Shown: positions 11,801-22,750 of the stretch, piece after piece | Layout of the letters: each line of letters begins with the position of its first letter | How positions within the stretch are numbered: position 1 is the stretch's first letter | NCBI RefSeq assembly: GCF_011386835.1 | Contig: NC_088794.1 | Location: forward strand, 69,388,434 to 69,452,433 | Source of the DNA: Chrysemys picta bellii | Lineage: Eukaryota > Chordata > Testudines > Emydidae | Direction: 5' to 3' | Length of the DNA: 64,000 nt | Notes under the pieces: generated by a model | Database searches by the model: none | What the model saw: only the letters and a program-made list of their open reading frames with translations | Told to the model about the DNA's origin: nothing | Program-made: the position numbers and the translations under genes

Positions 11801-12219
11801 AGTGTTTGCATGCTTCAGCATATGTGACTTTAGGTAAGATATGTAAATGTGTGCATATATTTTTGTATCTCAGCCACGTAACCAAGAATTGACATAGGTT
11901 TTCCATACACACACTTTTAGTCCATTAATAATTGATTCTCCCTATTTTTGCACTAATGGAACTGGGTCAGGGAATGAGCAGTTGTTGAAGAACCCAGGAC
12001 GCTATTTGCATGGGGTTATCACTCCGAGAAGAAGATAACACTGCATGTCTGGCATCCAACTAAAACGTCCTTGTGAAATGAAAGGGATTTTTGTAAAACA
12101 AAATCATAATTATGTAGGATTACAGATGTTTGCAGTTGGAAAGACTGCAGGATGAGGGTCTTAAATAGGAATAATGATATTCCTCCATTTGCTGTCATTA
12201 TTTTGTTTCTAGATCTACT
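8881..12219 (+). other. SVIP: SVIP 3' untranslated region and flank; no other gene seen
   Basis: The last exon must continue past the stop, but its end is not clear. There is no AATAAA; ATTAAA variants occur at 9707-9712 and 10112-10117. Long A runs lie at 9313-9333 and 9471-9483. No repeat that I can name and no convincing reading frame in this stretch. Confidence 0.45.
9673..9688 (+). promoter_or_regulatory. Candidate CTCF-binding motif
   Basis: ccacaagggggcagtg fits the CTCF core (CCASNAGRKGGCRS). It lies 0.8 kb past the SVIP stop codon. Motif match only; occupancy unknown. Confidence 0.5.
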
Positions 12220-12229
12220 GCTATTTTTA

Positions 12230-12423
12230 AGTTTCAGAGTAACAGCCGTGTTAGTCTGTATCCGCAAAAAGAAGAACAGGAGTACTTGTGGCACCTTAGA
12301 GACTAACAAATTTATTAGAGCATAAGCTTTCGTGGACTACAGCCCACTTCTTCGGATGCATATATATATATATATAAATTTGTTAGTCTCTAAGGTGCCA
12401 CAAGTACTCCTGTTCTTCTTTTT
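12230..12423 (-). mobile_element. Penelope-like fold-back insertion 1
   Basis: The left arm carries the full family end (gtttcagagtaacagccgtg... through caccttagagactaacaaat to cttcttcggatgcat). After a (TA)n centre the right arm (from about 12376) is an inverted copy of part of the left arm that stops at ctttttg. A 10-bp duplication gctattttta flanks it (12220-12229, 12424-12433). Family assignment rests on remembered repeat consensus; the inverted structure and duplication are seen directly. Confidence 0.7.
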
Positions 12424-12531
12424 GCTATTTTTAGTGAACATACTGTAAGTCTGAAATGATGGTAGAGACTGATATCAAAGGAAAATTGGACCAACCCATA
12501 TCTATAGCCACTGTACTAATAATGGTGTCAA

Positions 12532-12718
12532 GTATCAGGGGGTAGCCATGTTAGTCTGTATCTACAAAAACAACAAGGAGTCTGGTGGCACCTTAAAGAA
12601 TAAGCTTTCGTGGGTAAAAACCTCACTTCTTTGGATGCATAGAGTGAAAGTTACAGATGCAGGCATTATATACTGACACATAGAGAGTAGAGAGTTACTT
12701 CACAAGTGGAGAACCAGT
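12532..12718 (-). mobile_element. Penelope-like 3' tail fragment, single arm
   Basis: Starts gtatcagggggtagccatg and continues through caccttaaagaataagctt and acctcacttc to caagtggagaaccagtgt. Related to the arms of the fold-back insertions but extends further inward and is not inverted. A short direct repeat gtgtcaa flanks it. Confidence 0.65.
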
Positions 12719-12724
12719 GTCAAC

Positions 12725-15700
12725 TTTATGCCCTTTGGGGACAACATGGCAGGGAAGTAATCTTGGAACTCAGGGAACCAGTCCATATCCTAAGGGGGAC
12801 GCTAAGAAAGCATCTATAAAGCAATAGGAGGGAGGATGGGCCCCGGGAGGTCTGAAGCACTGGTTTCAGGGTCTAAGGTGATGGGACTGCAGGGTCCCAC
12901 ATCTCAAAGAAGAAGGGCATCACACATGAGGTCTGACCCTGCAACTGTGCTTTATAGACTCACAATTCCTTTTTTGTGGGGATTGAGACTAAGGAACCAA
13001 CGTCAGCCTCTTTGCAGCCTCAGATTTGTTTAGGTCATCTCTACATTGAAATGGACTTTTCACCAAAAGTCACAATCTTGAAGACTGCTATAAAACACAT
13101 TGTCTGGTCAGGGTCAGTGTGCAACCAACCTTAACCTAAAAGCTCATGAAGCTTAGAAACAGTATTTATCCCCCCTGTTCCACACCCCTCCCCCCCAAAA
13201 AAAAGTAGTTTAAAGGGAAATCCAAGACCTCTTATGAAAAGTTTTAGAAGAAAAATCTGTCAAAGTCTGCAGTTCTGATGGTCTTTTGACAAATGTTACA
13301 GTCACAAGGGAAGAAATCTTCAGTGAAGGATACAAGAGAAAGCTGGTCCTAAGAGGCTCAATAAAAGCCTCCATTAGCCTTGTGGAAACTAAAAAAGTTT
13401 CAATACTGTGGATATACAAGTTATGATTATATATTATACACCCACACCCATGAAACCTTTAAAATATCTGTTCTCTAAAGGATGACATGACTGCCGTCCA
13501 AACTGTAGTGCAAGCCTGAGCCTCCTTGAACAGCAACACGAAAGGTAGACCTTGGAGTCAAGTATCCCAATAAAATAACAAATCTACTAAACAGAGAAAA
13601 TTGTGAAGAAAAAGACAAGTCATAATCTTATTAAGGTCCCGAAATTCTTAAATTACTTCCACTTCGACAGTCAGAGCAAAACCCTTTTAATAATGCAGCC
13701 CCGTGCAACTGGATCCTTTTCTGATGTATATGAGTACGCCTTCTTAGTCAGGGACCCAGCAGAGAATTCTGCTTGAAGATGAGTCAATGTCCTGACAATA
13801 TAACTCGCTGAACCCTGATCTCTTTCGCCATCTTGAATGCCGAGTGAGCCTAACCATCAGACTAATTCCACACAAAAACCAAGAAAAAGAGAATGACAAA
13901 CTTATCTGTAGACAAATATTTTAAAACAATACATTATCCAAATAAAAATCAATACAAGGATAAAGATTGGGTTCACATCTGCACAGGCATGCAGAAAGAA
14001 AAGAATTGAGAGGCACTTGGAAGGTTTTACCTCCCTTCCTCAATTGGTAGGGAACATCACCATCTTATATGGAAGAGCTGCAAAGGCAAAACCAGGAATA
14101 TATTGTTTTTAAAATGACTGTAGTTTTAATATATCACTTCATTTTAACAAATACAGTGGATATATTTTGTAAGATTAATGAAAATCCAGTAATAGGAGAC
14201 CTCAGCTATTTCCTGTTGAAGTTTTTCTGAGAAATAGGGCCAATTTTTTTTTTTTTTTTTTTTTTTTGGAAAAGATAAATTTAAGTTAGCTGAGTGAGAA
14301 TTAGCAAGATTCTGCCATGGAAACTAGTACATTTATAGTTAACATGATATTGAAGAGGATGAATTACAGTGCCTCATTCCAGTGGTCAGTTATATGCTAA
14401 TATATTTGGAGATGAAATGATACATTTCTTGCCTGATAATTTTCTTTGTTAGCAGCTTCTCTCTGAATTAATTACTTATGGGCTAATGCCCCCCACCTGT
14501 GGAATTTGGAGGCAGTCTAATGTTGTTGCTGGAGCCTCCAGGATTAAGCTCTGCCCTTCAGCTCAGGTCACCAAAAGAGAGTTTTTCCACATCTGTAGAA
14601 ACTCTCCAGCAACCAATTATTAGCATTAAGACAACTAGTTAAAACACACAAGGTTAATTTAAAGACAATATTTGTCTGCCTTCAGAGAACATTTTCAATT
14701 TGAATTCTTGTTATTTATAAGATTGCCAAGGTGGGTTGAATTTGGAGACACTGTTAAACAGAAAATTATTGGGTAATAAGTTTTATTCTGTTCACAGCTT
14801 CTCTCCTCATTCGTTACTCGTGGGAAGTAGCAAGCAGTGAATCCCAAAAGTAAGGAGGGAAGGGAAAAGCAGAGTTTTATTATTATTATAATAGAATAGC
14901 AGGCAGGATTGTAAGTTTCCCTCATATAAAGCAAAAGCTTTGTAAACCTAGAGAGTTAAGTGGGAACCAGCCCAGGAGCACTTTTGTATCAAAGGATGAC
15001 TTCAGATTTTCCTCAAAACTTACTTTGCAGATCTTTCGCAGATGAGGCTCATACACTTTCCCACAGTGTCTCCAGAGATTTCTGATAATATCTTTTCAGA
15101 TGCCTAGCCCACCAATTGATGCAGGACTTTTACATCTTGCCTGCAGCAGCCTAAGGTCTTACCATTTGGATAGAATGAGATGAATAGTTACTGATATATG
15201 TACTCCATATGCTTACTTTACAGCTCTAGGCATGGCCCTTTATGCCACAGTTTTCCAAGTACAAAATGATGGGATAACTATTTCCCATGAAGTGTGGAAA
15301 GAAGAATTGAACTGAAAGGTTTCTGGATCTATAAGAATAACAGGTTCCTCATAACAAAAGCAGTGTGATTCTTGTATGCATACATTAACTAATTCCAAAA
15401 CTTGCCTTTCGGAGGTAATGGTGACTAGAAAGGTTAGCCATATGCTTGTCTAGTTTGTCATTATGATTAAACTTGGCACCTGATACTCAAATGAAGGATC
15501 TGATGTGCTTAACTACTAAATGCTGCTATGACTGGTACCTATGTTTCTACAGTGCTTGGTTGAGGGATCCAACCAAACCTCCTGAAAAGACTCATGTTGC
15601 TGAGATACAAATAATCCTAAAGGCCTGGTTATCACAGTAGCAGCTCGAGGTCAGGGCCCCATTGTGCTGGGCATTGCACAAACACAGAGGCAGTCTCTGC

Positions 15701-17440
15701 TCCAAAGAACTTTCTGGTTCCCTTCACATCAGAAACATAATCGATACTGAACTACACTCCTTTTCCAGTGTCCAGGCTATGAATTGTAAGTGTTCACAGT
15801 CTGAATGAAAGAGTCACTGCTTCAAGAGGTCTGCTGCTTTCTGCAGGTATACTATGGGGTGTCCTTTGCTCTCGAGCATGTCCAAAGTATTTGAACCAGT
15901 GGAGGACTAGGAGAAGTTCTTCAATGATCCCTTTTCCTCTTTTTTGTATCCTGTATGGGAGCTGTCTTGAAATGCAGCAGATTCTTCTCTGCCTAGAACA
16001 TTATTTCCATTGCCACAGAGAAGCATTAGTCTTTGGTTACTCCCTAATTTTGGAAGGGCTATAAACACTCATACCTCAATCATAAGGCAGCTGCTAACAG
16101 GAATTAGGAGTCTTCCTCTATGAGTACAATAATTGCTCACCATGTAGTTTCTTGCACCTTTCCACTGATGCAACTGGTACTAGTCACTGTCATAGATAGG
16201 ATACTGGCCGTGTTTTTTTTTTAAGACACACTCTCCCAGTGGTGTCAAAATGAACTGAACGCATGTGTACTAAGAGATTGAAAAAAAAATTCCACATATA
16301 TGCTTGCTTCCATAGTGAGTATGCAAGGGTCTAAAATGATAGTTTGGTTGGCTTTCAGCATTTTAACTTTACCTGACCACAAAGGGGTATTGGATGTTAC
16401 CAGAGAATACCTCTAATTTTGCATTGTATCAAGTGCATAATGCTATGTCCTCAGAAGGAATTTCAGCAGGTGCATTTTGAGAAACCCATTCCTAGCCCTT
16501 GGAAATAACTGGCTACTTGTAACATCTCAGGAAATTGATGCAATTTTTTACCATTATGGTAAAATTACAGGTAGAGCCATGTGTATTTTGATCTTTGGAT
16601 GAGCAATTCTCTGCACTGGGATCAAAAATTCCTCTTGGTTTTGAAGAGCTGATGGCTATGAATCCTTTCCAGCAGCTGTTCAAGATGTCTCTCTCGGGAC
16701 AGGTACTGTTTGGCATATTGTCTATGCGTGGGTATAAGTGCGTAATATGCGATCTGGGCCTTGTTCTGACTCCCTAACATCAGCCACTTAAGATTCTGGG
16801 TGCAGAGGGTGAATCAGAAGGAAGAGTCATGCACAAGAATTGTGACCTTTCATACACAAATGGTCTGTTTCCTAAGGAGGATACTGTTGGTTTGGATAAC
16901 GTTTCTTTGGAAGCTCCTGCTCCATATTTTCCCCTCAACCCGTGGTAACAGTCCCTTCTTGGATACCCTTGGTGTTGGTGGCAACCAGCCATTTGTATTA
17001 TTTTGTAAGATTATGTAAGGTGGGAAACTGAGTCACAAGACCACCCAATTTTGTCTTAAATCGATTTTCACCTTTATAAGTTTTCAGACAGAATTGTCAC
17101 TTGGTTTCTGACAATAAACAGAAAAGATTAACTTTGGAGGTGGGGGGAAATTACCAAGTTCCAGGGCACCAGGACACTCTCCTGCAATTCATGATGATTG
17201 TCTCCATCTCATTTGTTTAGTTTCTGATCCAGTATTTCTCTAACTTGCCCCTCCGCTCTTCTCATTTGGTTCTTATATATTTCCATGTTACAAATTTGTT
17301 AGCTTTCCTTCAATCAACGAACACCAAGCATGTATTGGAATAACTTTTACAGTACAAATGTGCAAGCTTCAACTTCTTCTGTATGAAGTTACCTCAGGTG
17401 CTAGATATAGGAATTAGCTCTTGGCCCATCTTTTGCACGC
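12725..17440. other. Intergenic stretch without a recognised gene
   Basis: Mostly unique AT-rich DNA. A T run lies at 14244-14267. A fragment at about 15650-15730 (ggccccattgtgctgggc, caaacacagaggcagtct) resembles an L2-type 3' tail on the minus strand. I see nothing else that I can support. Confidence 0.5.
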
Positions 17441-18346
17441 TTCTGTCAGTTGCTGGCACTGTGGACCCTCTCTCTTTCTCTTTGTGACTCAGTCATCCAG
17501 CCAGGTCACTATATAGTCCCCCCATTCTGGGGTAACAAATTTCCACTGGACAAACTATCCGTATGCTGTTTCAGGCAGTCTTCCATTCAAAAGTCTAGGT
17601 TCAGTGTTACTATCCCAGTGGCTGGTAGGGGAACCTGGGCCCGCTCACTACTAAGGGGTCCAACCCAGGGACCCTAGGACAGGCAATCCTAGTCTGCTCA
17701 GTCTCAGACCCTGTTGCTGTTTCCCTGAATTCCTTCCAATTCCATCTCTCTCTCTCTCCTTGCTTGTGTCTGGATTGATCACTGGAGACTCCTCTGCTCC
17801 CTGTGGCTACTTCACCCTTCTCAGCCTCTTGCCAGACTCCCCTATCCAGGACAGGACTCTGGGGTTTACTAATCCCTGTGGATTGCCTCCTTGTCCCTTA
17901 CCAACTCCCTCTCTCTTGAGGTCGTGACAGACTTTTTTGCACCTCCCCCTCCCCCTCCTATCCTTTTTTAACGATACTCCCCTTTCCCGGTACTCACACC
18001 AATCCTTTCAGACTATGTTCTTTCACTTTGAAGCATCTTAGTTCTTCATAAAGAAGCTGTGTAATTGTCCCTACATTGCCACAGCAGATGCTCAACTATT
18101 TCTTGGACTTTGCATGTGTCACACAACCAATTGTTGTGCTTGTTTAGGAAATAGAATTACCATTCAGGTCACTGACCTGTCAGCATGCTAAATATAGTTA
18201 CTTCACTTCTATCATAGCTATTATGTATACCATTATCCTCATGTTTAGGACATTTCATAGAAACTTTGGTCTTTTACCCACCTCTGGTCCATAGGTCTTG
18301 CCATTCCTTCTTAAGTTCTCTCTTAAGCAAACTTTTGAAGTCCTGT

Positions 18347-18598
18347 TTACTCAGAAGGATCTTTATAATCAACCTCCATTTTTAGCTGCTTTATCTGCCA
18401 TTTCATTGCCCAGTATCCCAACATGTGCAGAATCCACACTATTACTATCTCTGTAGTTAAGAGCAATATTAAAACATTCCTGCTTTCTGAGGCTCCCTTT
18501 CTAATTGCCGTTATAGCTGATAAAGAGTCAGATAAGGTAACAGTCATAGTTGGGCACACATCCCTTATCCAAGTCAGTGCCAAGAGTATGCTCATCAA
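18347..18598 (-). pseudogene. RNase H domain of the minus-strand LINE (broken)
   Basis: One frame shows LSDSLSAITAIRKG, the TDS catalytic-Asp segment of RNase HI. After a one-base frame change, 18372-18425 reads HVGILGNEMADKAAKNGG, the conserved HVGIxGNExADKxAK block at the end of LINE RNase H domains. Between them the frame is shifted, so no intact enzyme is encoded. Confidence 0.82.
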
Positions 18599-18902
18599 GT
18601 CAGACAGAATTGGATGGTCTCAGATCTATTAATTCCAATTTCAGGGATACAAAAGGCCATTTCCACTCTACCTGTGTTATCTCAAAGGTCATCATATATT
18701 TGGCAATACTGGCACTATTTGCTATGTATAAAAACTCAGATCATAGTTCTATTTGACAGTCCTACTCTTCCCTTTGTTTTACCGTACAAGTCCAAATCCA
18801 CAACTAGAGTTTGATTTCCCATGAATAAAGATTTTAGTTTCTACCAGATCTTCCTTTTCACACCCCCTTTGACCCTGTTAGAATGTAGGAGTTCTTGTCT
18901 AT

Positions 18903-19091
18903 CTAATTCCCAACAGTCCTCACATATTCTTTAGGGCTCTTAACTTCATAATTTTCACTAACCTTAGCCCAAAAGGTTAAATCTAACAATTTAATCCTTA
19001 AATTTATAGGCATTTCTCCAGTTGCTACCAGCAGCACACACAATGGAGTCATAATACTCACACCACAAGCTTGGTCTTGGATTGGCTCCAT
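18903..19091 (-). pseudogene. RT-to-RNase H connector of the LINE
   Basis: Contains SGEMPI-like (TGEMPINLRIKLLDLTFW) sequence, the segment that usually follows the RT thumb in RNase-H-bearing LINEs (xGExPLxLRRxxLxLxYW). It keeps the expected order between RT and RNase H. Confidence 0.6.
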
Positions 19092-19369
19092 TTTTGTTAG
19101 TGTTGATTCAGAAGCTGTGTTAAAGGCTTGGCATCCATAATCTAACTGGTCTTAATAATGCCCTGTCAGCATGAATGTGTTCTTATCTGTACCCCAATTC
19201 TTCCCAGCAATACTTTTAAGCAGATTCCTCCCATCTTTGGGTTTAGTCTTGATATTATCTATTGATCCTCCCAATTTAGTTTGATTCAACATAGTTCAAA
19301 ATTTTACATTCTTAGGAGTTCTGTATGTCTAAACAGAAAAAATACATTCCATTCTTCCCCTTGTGTAGA

Positions 19370-20085
19370 TCATTCCCTTTGGATTAACAAGAGTCTCTCC
19401 ATTCTGAAATCTACAAGTGCCTCATTGGTTCTCTCCACAGCTATCTTTAGTCTTCTATGTTTGATCCATATAACACAGTCCACAAACAGAGGAATACCTG
19501 CTCCTGCCCTTATACTCTGGAGGAGATCATTCATTAGAATGTTAAATAAGGTTGGGTAGCTAACACTCCCCTGTAGAGTGCCATTAGTAAGTTTATAAAT
19601 ATTCAACAAAGTCGTCCGCACTTTGACTTGTGTGGTTCTATCACTTAAGAAGTCTCATTCACCAGAGCATTCTTTCTCTTATTCTAATTGTGGCTAGTTT
19701 ATACAGCAGCCTTCATTCCATAGCATGTCATGCACTTTTTCAAGTCCAAAAAGACAGCTATCAAACTCTGTTCCTCATGGGTTTTGTACGTATGATTAGA
19801 AACAGAAAATATGATCAACTGTGCATCTTCCTTTCCTGACGCCACTTTGTGCAGTGTATATTTTTTGTAAGTATGCTACTAATCTCATTTATCATTCTTT
19901 TCATAATTTTGCCCATAAATGATGAGGGCACTAGATATATATGCATTAGGTCTTGTGTGTAATTTGCCAAGTTTTCCTATCATATTAACCACTGCTTGCT
20001 TCCATTCTGCTGGTAGTATTCCTTTTCCCCCATATTTTTTATTAAAATTTAATCTTAAACTCCCTTTCAGCAGGTGCTTAAGCAC
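19370..20085 (-). pseudogene. Reverse transcriptase core of the LINE (broken)
   Basis: 19885-20085 carries the finger segment ILPAEWKQAVVNMIGKLGK. 19370-19621 carries the palm: NGTLQGSVSYPTLFNILMND (NGTPQGSxxSPxLFNIxxND) and then LFVDCVIWIKHR, where the catalytic LFADD box has lost one Asp codon. A ruined polymerase. Confidence 0.82.
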
Positions 20086-20455
20086 TGCATTACATATGCT
20101 ATATTTAACTGGCTATGTTTTTACTTTTGTCTATAGCTTTTGAGTTCCTGTATGCTGAAATGATCATTCATTATGTCATCCTTATATTCTACCCAGCCAT
20201 GTAATAGCTCACAACTTTCTTCAGCAAACATTTTTTGTTCACTAAACTCTATTTATATCACTGATAACTTTTTGGAACTCTTTTGCCAAAACATTTGCTT
20301 TTCCTAAGTTAGAACTTTCAACTGCTATAAGACCAGGTATAAATTTATTTATCCCATTCACTTTTTACTTGTTTTTATATATATCTCTGAAACGTTGGAA
20401 TTGGTTCATTTTCCCCCACAGTACTTTCTCGAAGTCTTTCTCTGCCTTTTTAATT

Positions 20456-20689
20456 TTATGCCACTGCTTTACATCCTTTATAGTTCATTAAGTCTTTGAC
20501 ATTCATTGTACTTTTTGCTTGTTTGTATGCCTTATTCCTATATTTAATTGTGGCTTTACAACCTTCATTCCACCAGGGAACTGGATTTCTGAGTTTGTGG
20601 CAATTCAACGTCTTACATATAGCTAGGTTGGTGACTGCTATATCTCCTTTTATTATATCATGAAATTCCTCTACATTATCATTATACAA
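20456..20689 (-). pseudogene. Region between endonuclease and RT of the LINE
   Basis: Reads NPVPWWNEGCKATIKYRNKA, the PWWNxEC...xxRNKA block found in I/Jockey/R1-type LINEs ahead of the RT fingers. Confidence 0.72.
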
Positions 20690-20772
20690 TTGATACTTAG
20701 ATATTCAGCACACTTATTCTTAGAGAGTCCCCAGTTTGTTTTAAGGCTCCAGGTAAGAATTCCTTCAGTGGT

Positions 20773-21360
20773 TTAAACATTATCTGGGCCTTGATATGTA
20801 ATTAGCACAGGGAAGTGATTGCTTCCTATTCCACCTTCTTTGTAGATTTCCCAGCTGCATTTACTTGCTATACTGCTTGTTGCAATTCCTAGATCTAAAC
20901 ATGCAAAGAGTCCATCCACTGAATTAAACAGACTAGGTTCTCCAGTATTGAGCAATATCAGGTTGTGCATGTCAATAACCTGCTCCAAGCGTTTGCCATT
21001 ATAATTAGTTTTCCTGCTTCCCCCTAATCATTATGGTTATTAAGGTCTCCAAAAATATAATATATGGGTCTTTAATGCCCTTAACTAAACTCTTGCAATT
21101 CTAGATTAACATGTTTACAACCAATGTAAACTAGACAGATTCATATAAACATGTTATTCTTCAGAGGAATCTCAACAGCATTGAACTCTAAACTTAAATT
21201 TTGTACATGTCAATGTAACCAAGACCTTCCTTTATAAATACAGCCCCCCCCATTATTTCTCTGTCACATCTGATTACATCATATCCCAAGAATCTAAACA
21301 ACTATGTTTCTTGTACACATCATGTCAGGTTTGTTTTCCCATTTTAAAATAAAAGTGTTC
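20773..21360 (-). pseudogene. APE-type endonuclease of the LINE (broken)
   Basis: 20773-20988 reads LLNTGEPSLFNSVDG, LDLGIATSSIA and GSNHFPVLI, matching the C-terminal half of LINE APE endonucleases; the catalytic SDH is changed to SNH. Upstream, about 21200-21360 shows LGYDVIRCDRE and GAVFIKEGL with interrupting stops. Confidence 0.78.
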
Positions 21361-21639
21361 TTTAACTTCTGACCATGTGTTAAACTATGTGCATTCCAGC
21401 AAAAGATTGTTAGAACCCTGTTGTTTAAACTACATTATTACATTCATTTAAAATTGCATGAATGTGGTCTATCGAGAGATTGCCTATATGCAGCGGAAAA
21501 GCATTTGCTTTTGTTAGAATTTTTATTCTTGGTTTTCTTCCCTGTCCGTAAAGTGCACTTAATCTCTTTTCATAAATGCTACAACTTTGTCTGCAAGTAG
21601 TACATCTTCATCTATTTTTTTCCTCTCTCTCTCTTTCTC

Positions 21640-22450
21640 CTGCCATGAACTGCATGTTGTTCCACTAGTAGCTCTTTTCCCTCACCAGCATTTTCCTCCT
21701 CCACATTCAGCTGTGACTATCTTTTGCCAGCTTCTGCATAGGATATCTAATGGATAGTTTTAATTTTCTGTATCTCTAGTGTACACAACTGCCACACACC
21801 CTTTGTATGCTGCACTGGGCTTATCACCATAATTGCTGCATACAAGTGGTCTCCACATTTACCACACCTAATTTTGCCCTTACAGACAGCCGCCACATGC
21901 CCAAACCTTTGACATTTATAACATCTAAAAGGGGCCAGGATATAGGGTTTAACCTAGAAGAGTTGATAGCCTATCAGGAAGCATTGCACCTTTACATGTT
22001 ACTCAGATGGCTGTGGATGGTTTGTGTTCTCCCCTTCTCCTTCTAATCAGTTGTTTAACAAACACCTGGTCCTCACCTGCACCCTTTTAAATTTCATCCT
22101 CAGTTATGCCTAGTGAAACTCAATTCATTACCCTTCTTACTTCTGTTGTAAATTTAGGTAGCTGCCAAATTACTTTTAATTTCCCTAAAATTGTAGTTTT
22201 AAGAAGTTTCCCAGTCTATTCCTTAGGTATACAATATCTCCAACCTGCATTCTTTTAGCTCTTAATATATCTGATACTTCACCTAATTCAGTCTACTGTG
22301 TTCAAGGGATTAACATCTCTTATCTTTACATCTTCAGCTAGTGATTTGTATGTTGTATGCGCCCTATTCTTCAGATAGATGCTTTTATCCTGTTTTCCTT
22401 ATCCCTTGCTTCTTCTCCCTCATTTTCCAACATAACTTCTAGCCTTTCGC
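21640..22450 (-). pseudogene. ORF1 (gag-like) of the LINE with zinc knuckles
   Basis: 21882-21923 encodes CYKCQRFGHVAAVC, a perfect CX2CX4HX4C knuckle, followed at 21846-21868 by a second Cys-rich unit starting CGKCGDH. Such knuckles are typical of ORF1 in I- and Jockey-type LINEs. The rest is broken by stops. Confidence 0.7.
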
Positions 22451-22750
22451 TTTCAGCTAGTATTCCCAGCTTTGTTTAGCCAGCCAGCCCAAGCCCCACT
22501 GAGTTCCAAGCCCCAGCTCTCAGCCTCTCCCAGCCTACAGTCAGTCATATATAATGACTGACGCAGCTCAGCCCTTTCCTGCTCTTGCTTCATAGTTTAT
22601 AATCCTATTCTAGCTCTTCCTCAAATGGGCTTCATTTACCATTAGGCTTTATCAATCCTTGGTTCCCATCCGCATGCAGTATATAAGGTTAATTGGCCCC
22701 TTCTGGCCCACATTAACTCAATCAGGGCCTCTCTGGGGTGGATATCCCAT

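Larger units (their letters stand above)
17930..22750 (-). mobile_element. Degraded near-full-length LINE with APE endonuclease, RT and RNase H (I-superfamily type)
   Basis: Read on the minus strand from about 22750: a leader, an ORF1 with CCHC zinc knuckles (21846-21923), an endonuclease (20773-21360), reverse transcriptase (19370-20690), an RNase H domain (18347-18598) and a C-terminal Cys/His region near 18100-18170 with VEHLLWQC. The domain order ORF1(gag-like)-EN-RT-RNase H is that of I/LOA/Ingi-type LINEs and not of CR1, L2, L1 or RTE. Every frame is broken by stops and shifts, so the copy is dead. Both boundaries are approximate; parts of 17450-17940 may belong to it or to another repeat. 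Confidence 0.78.
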
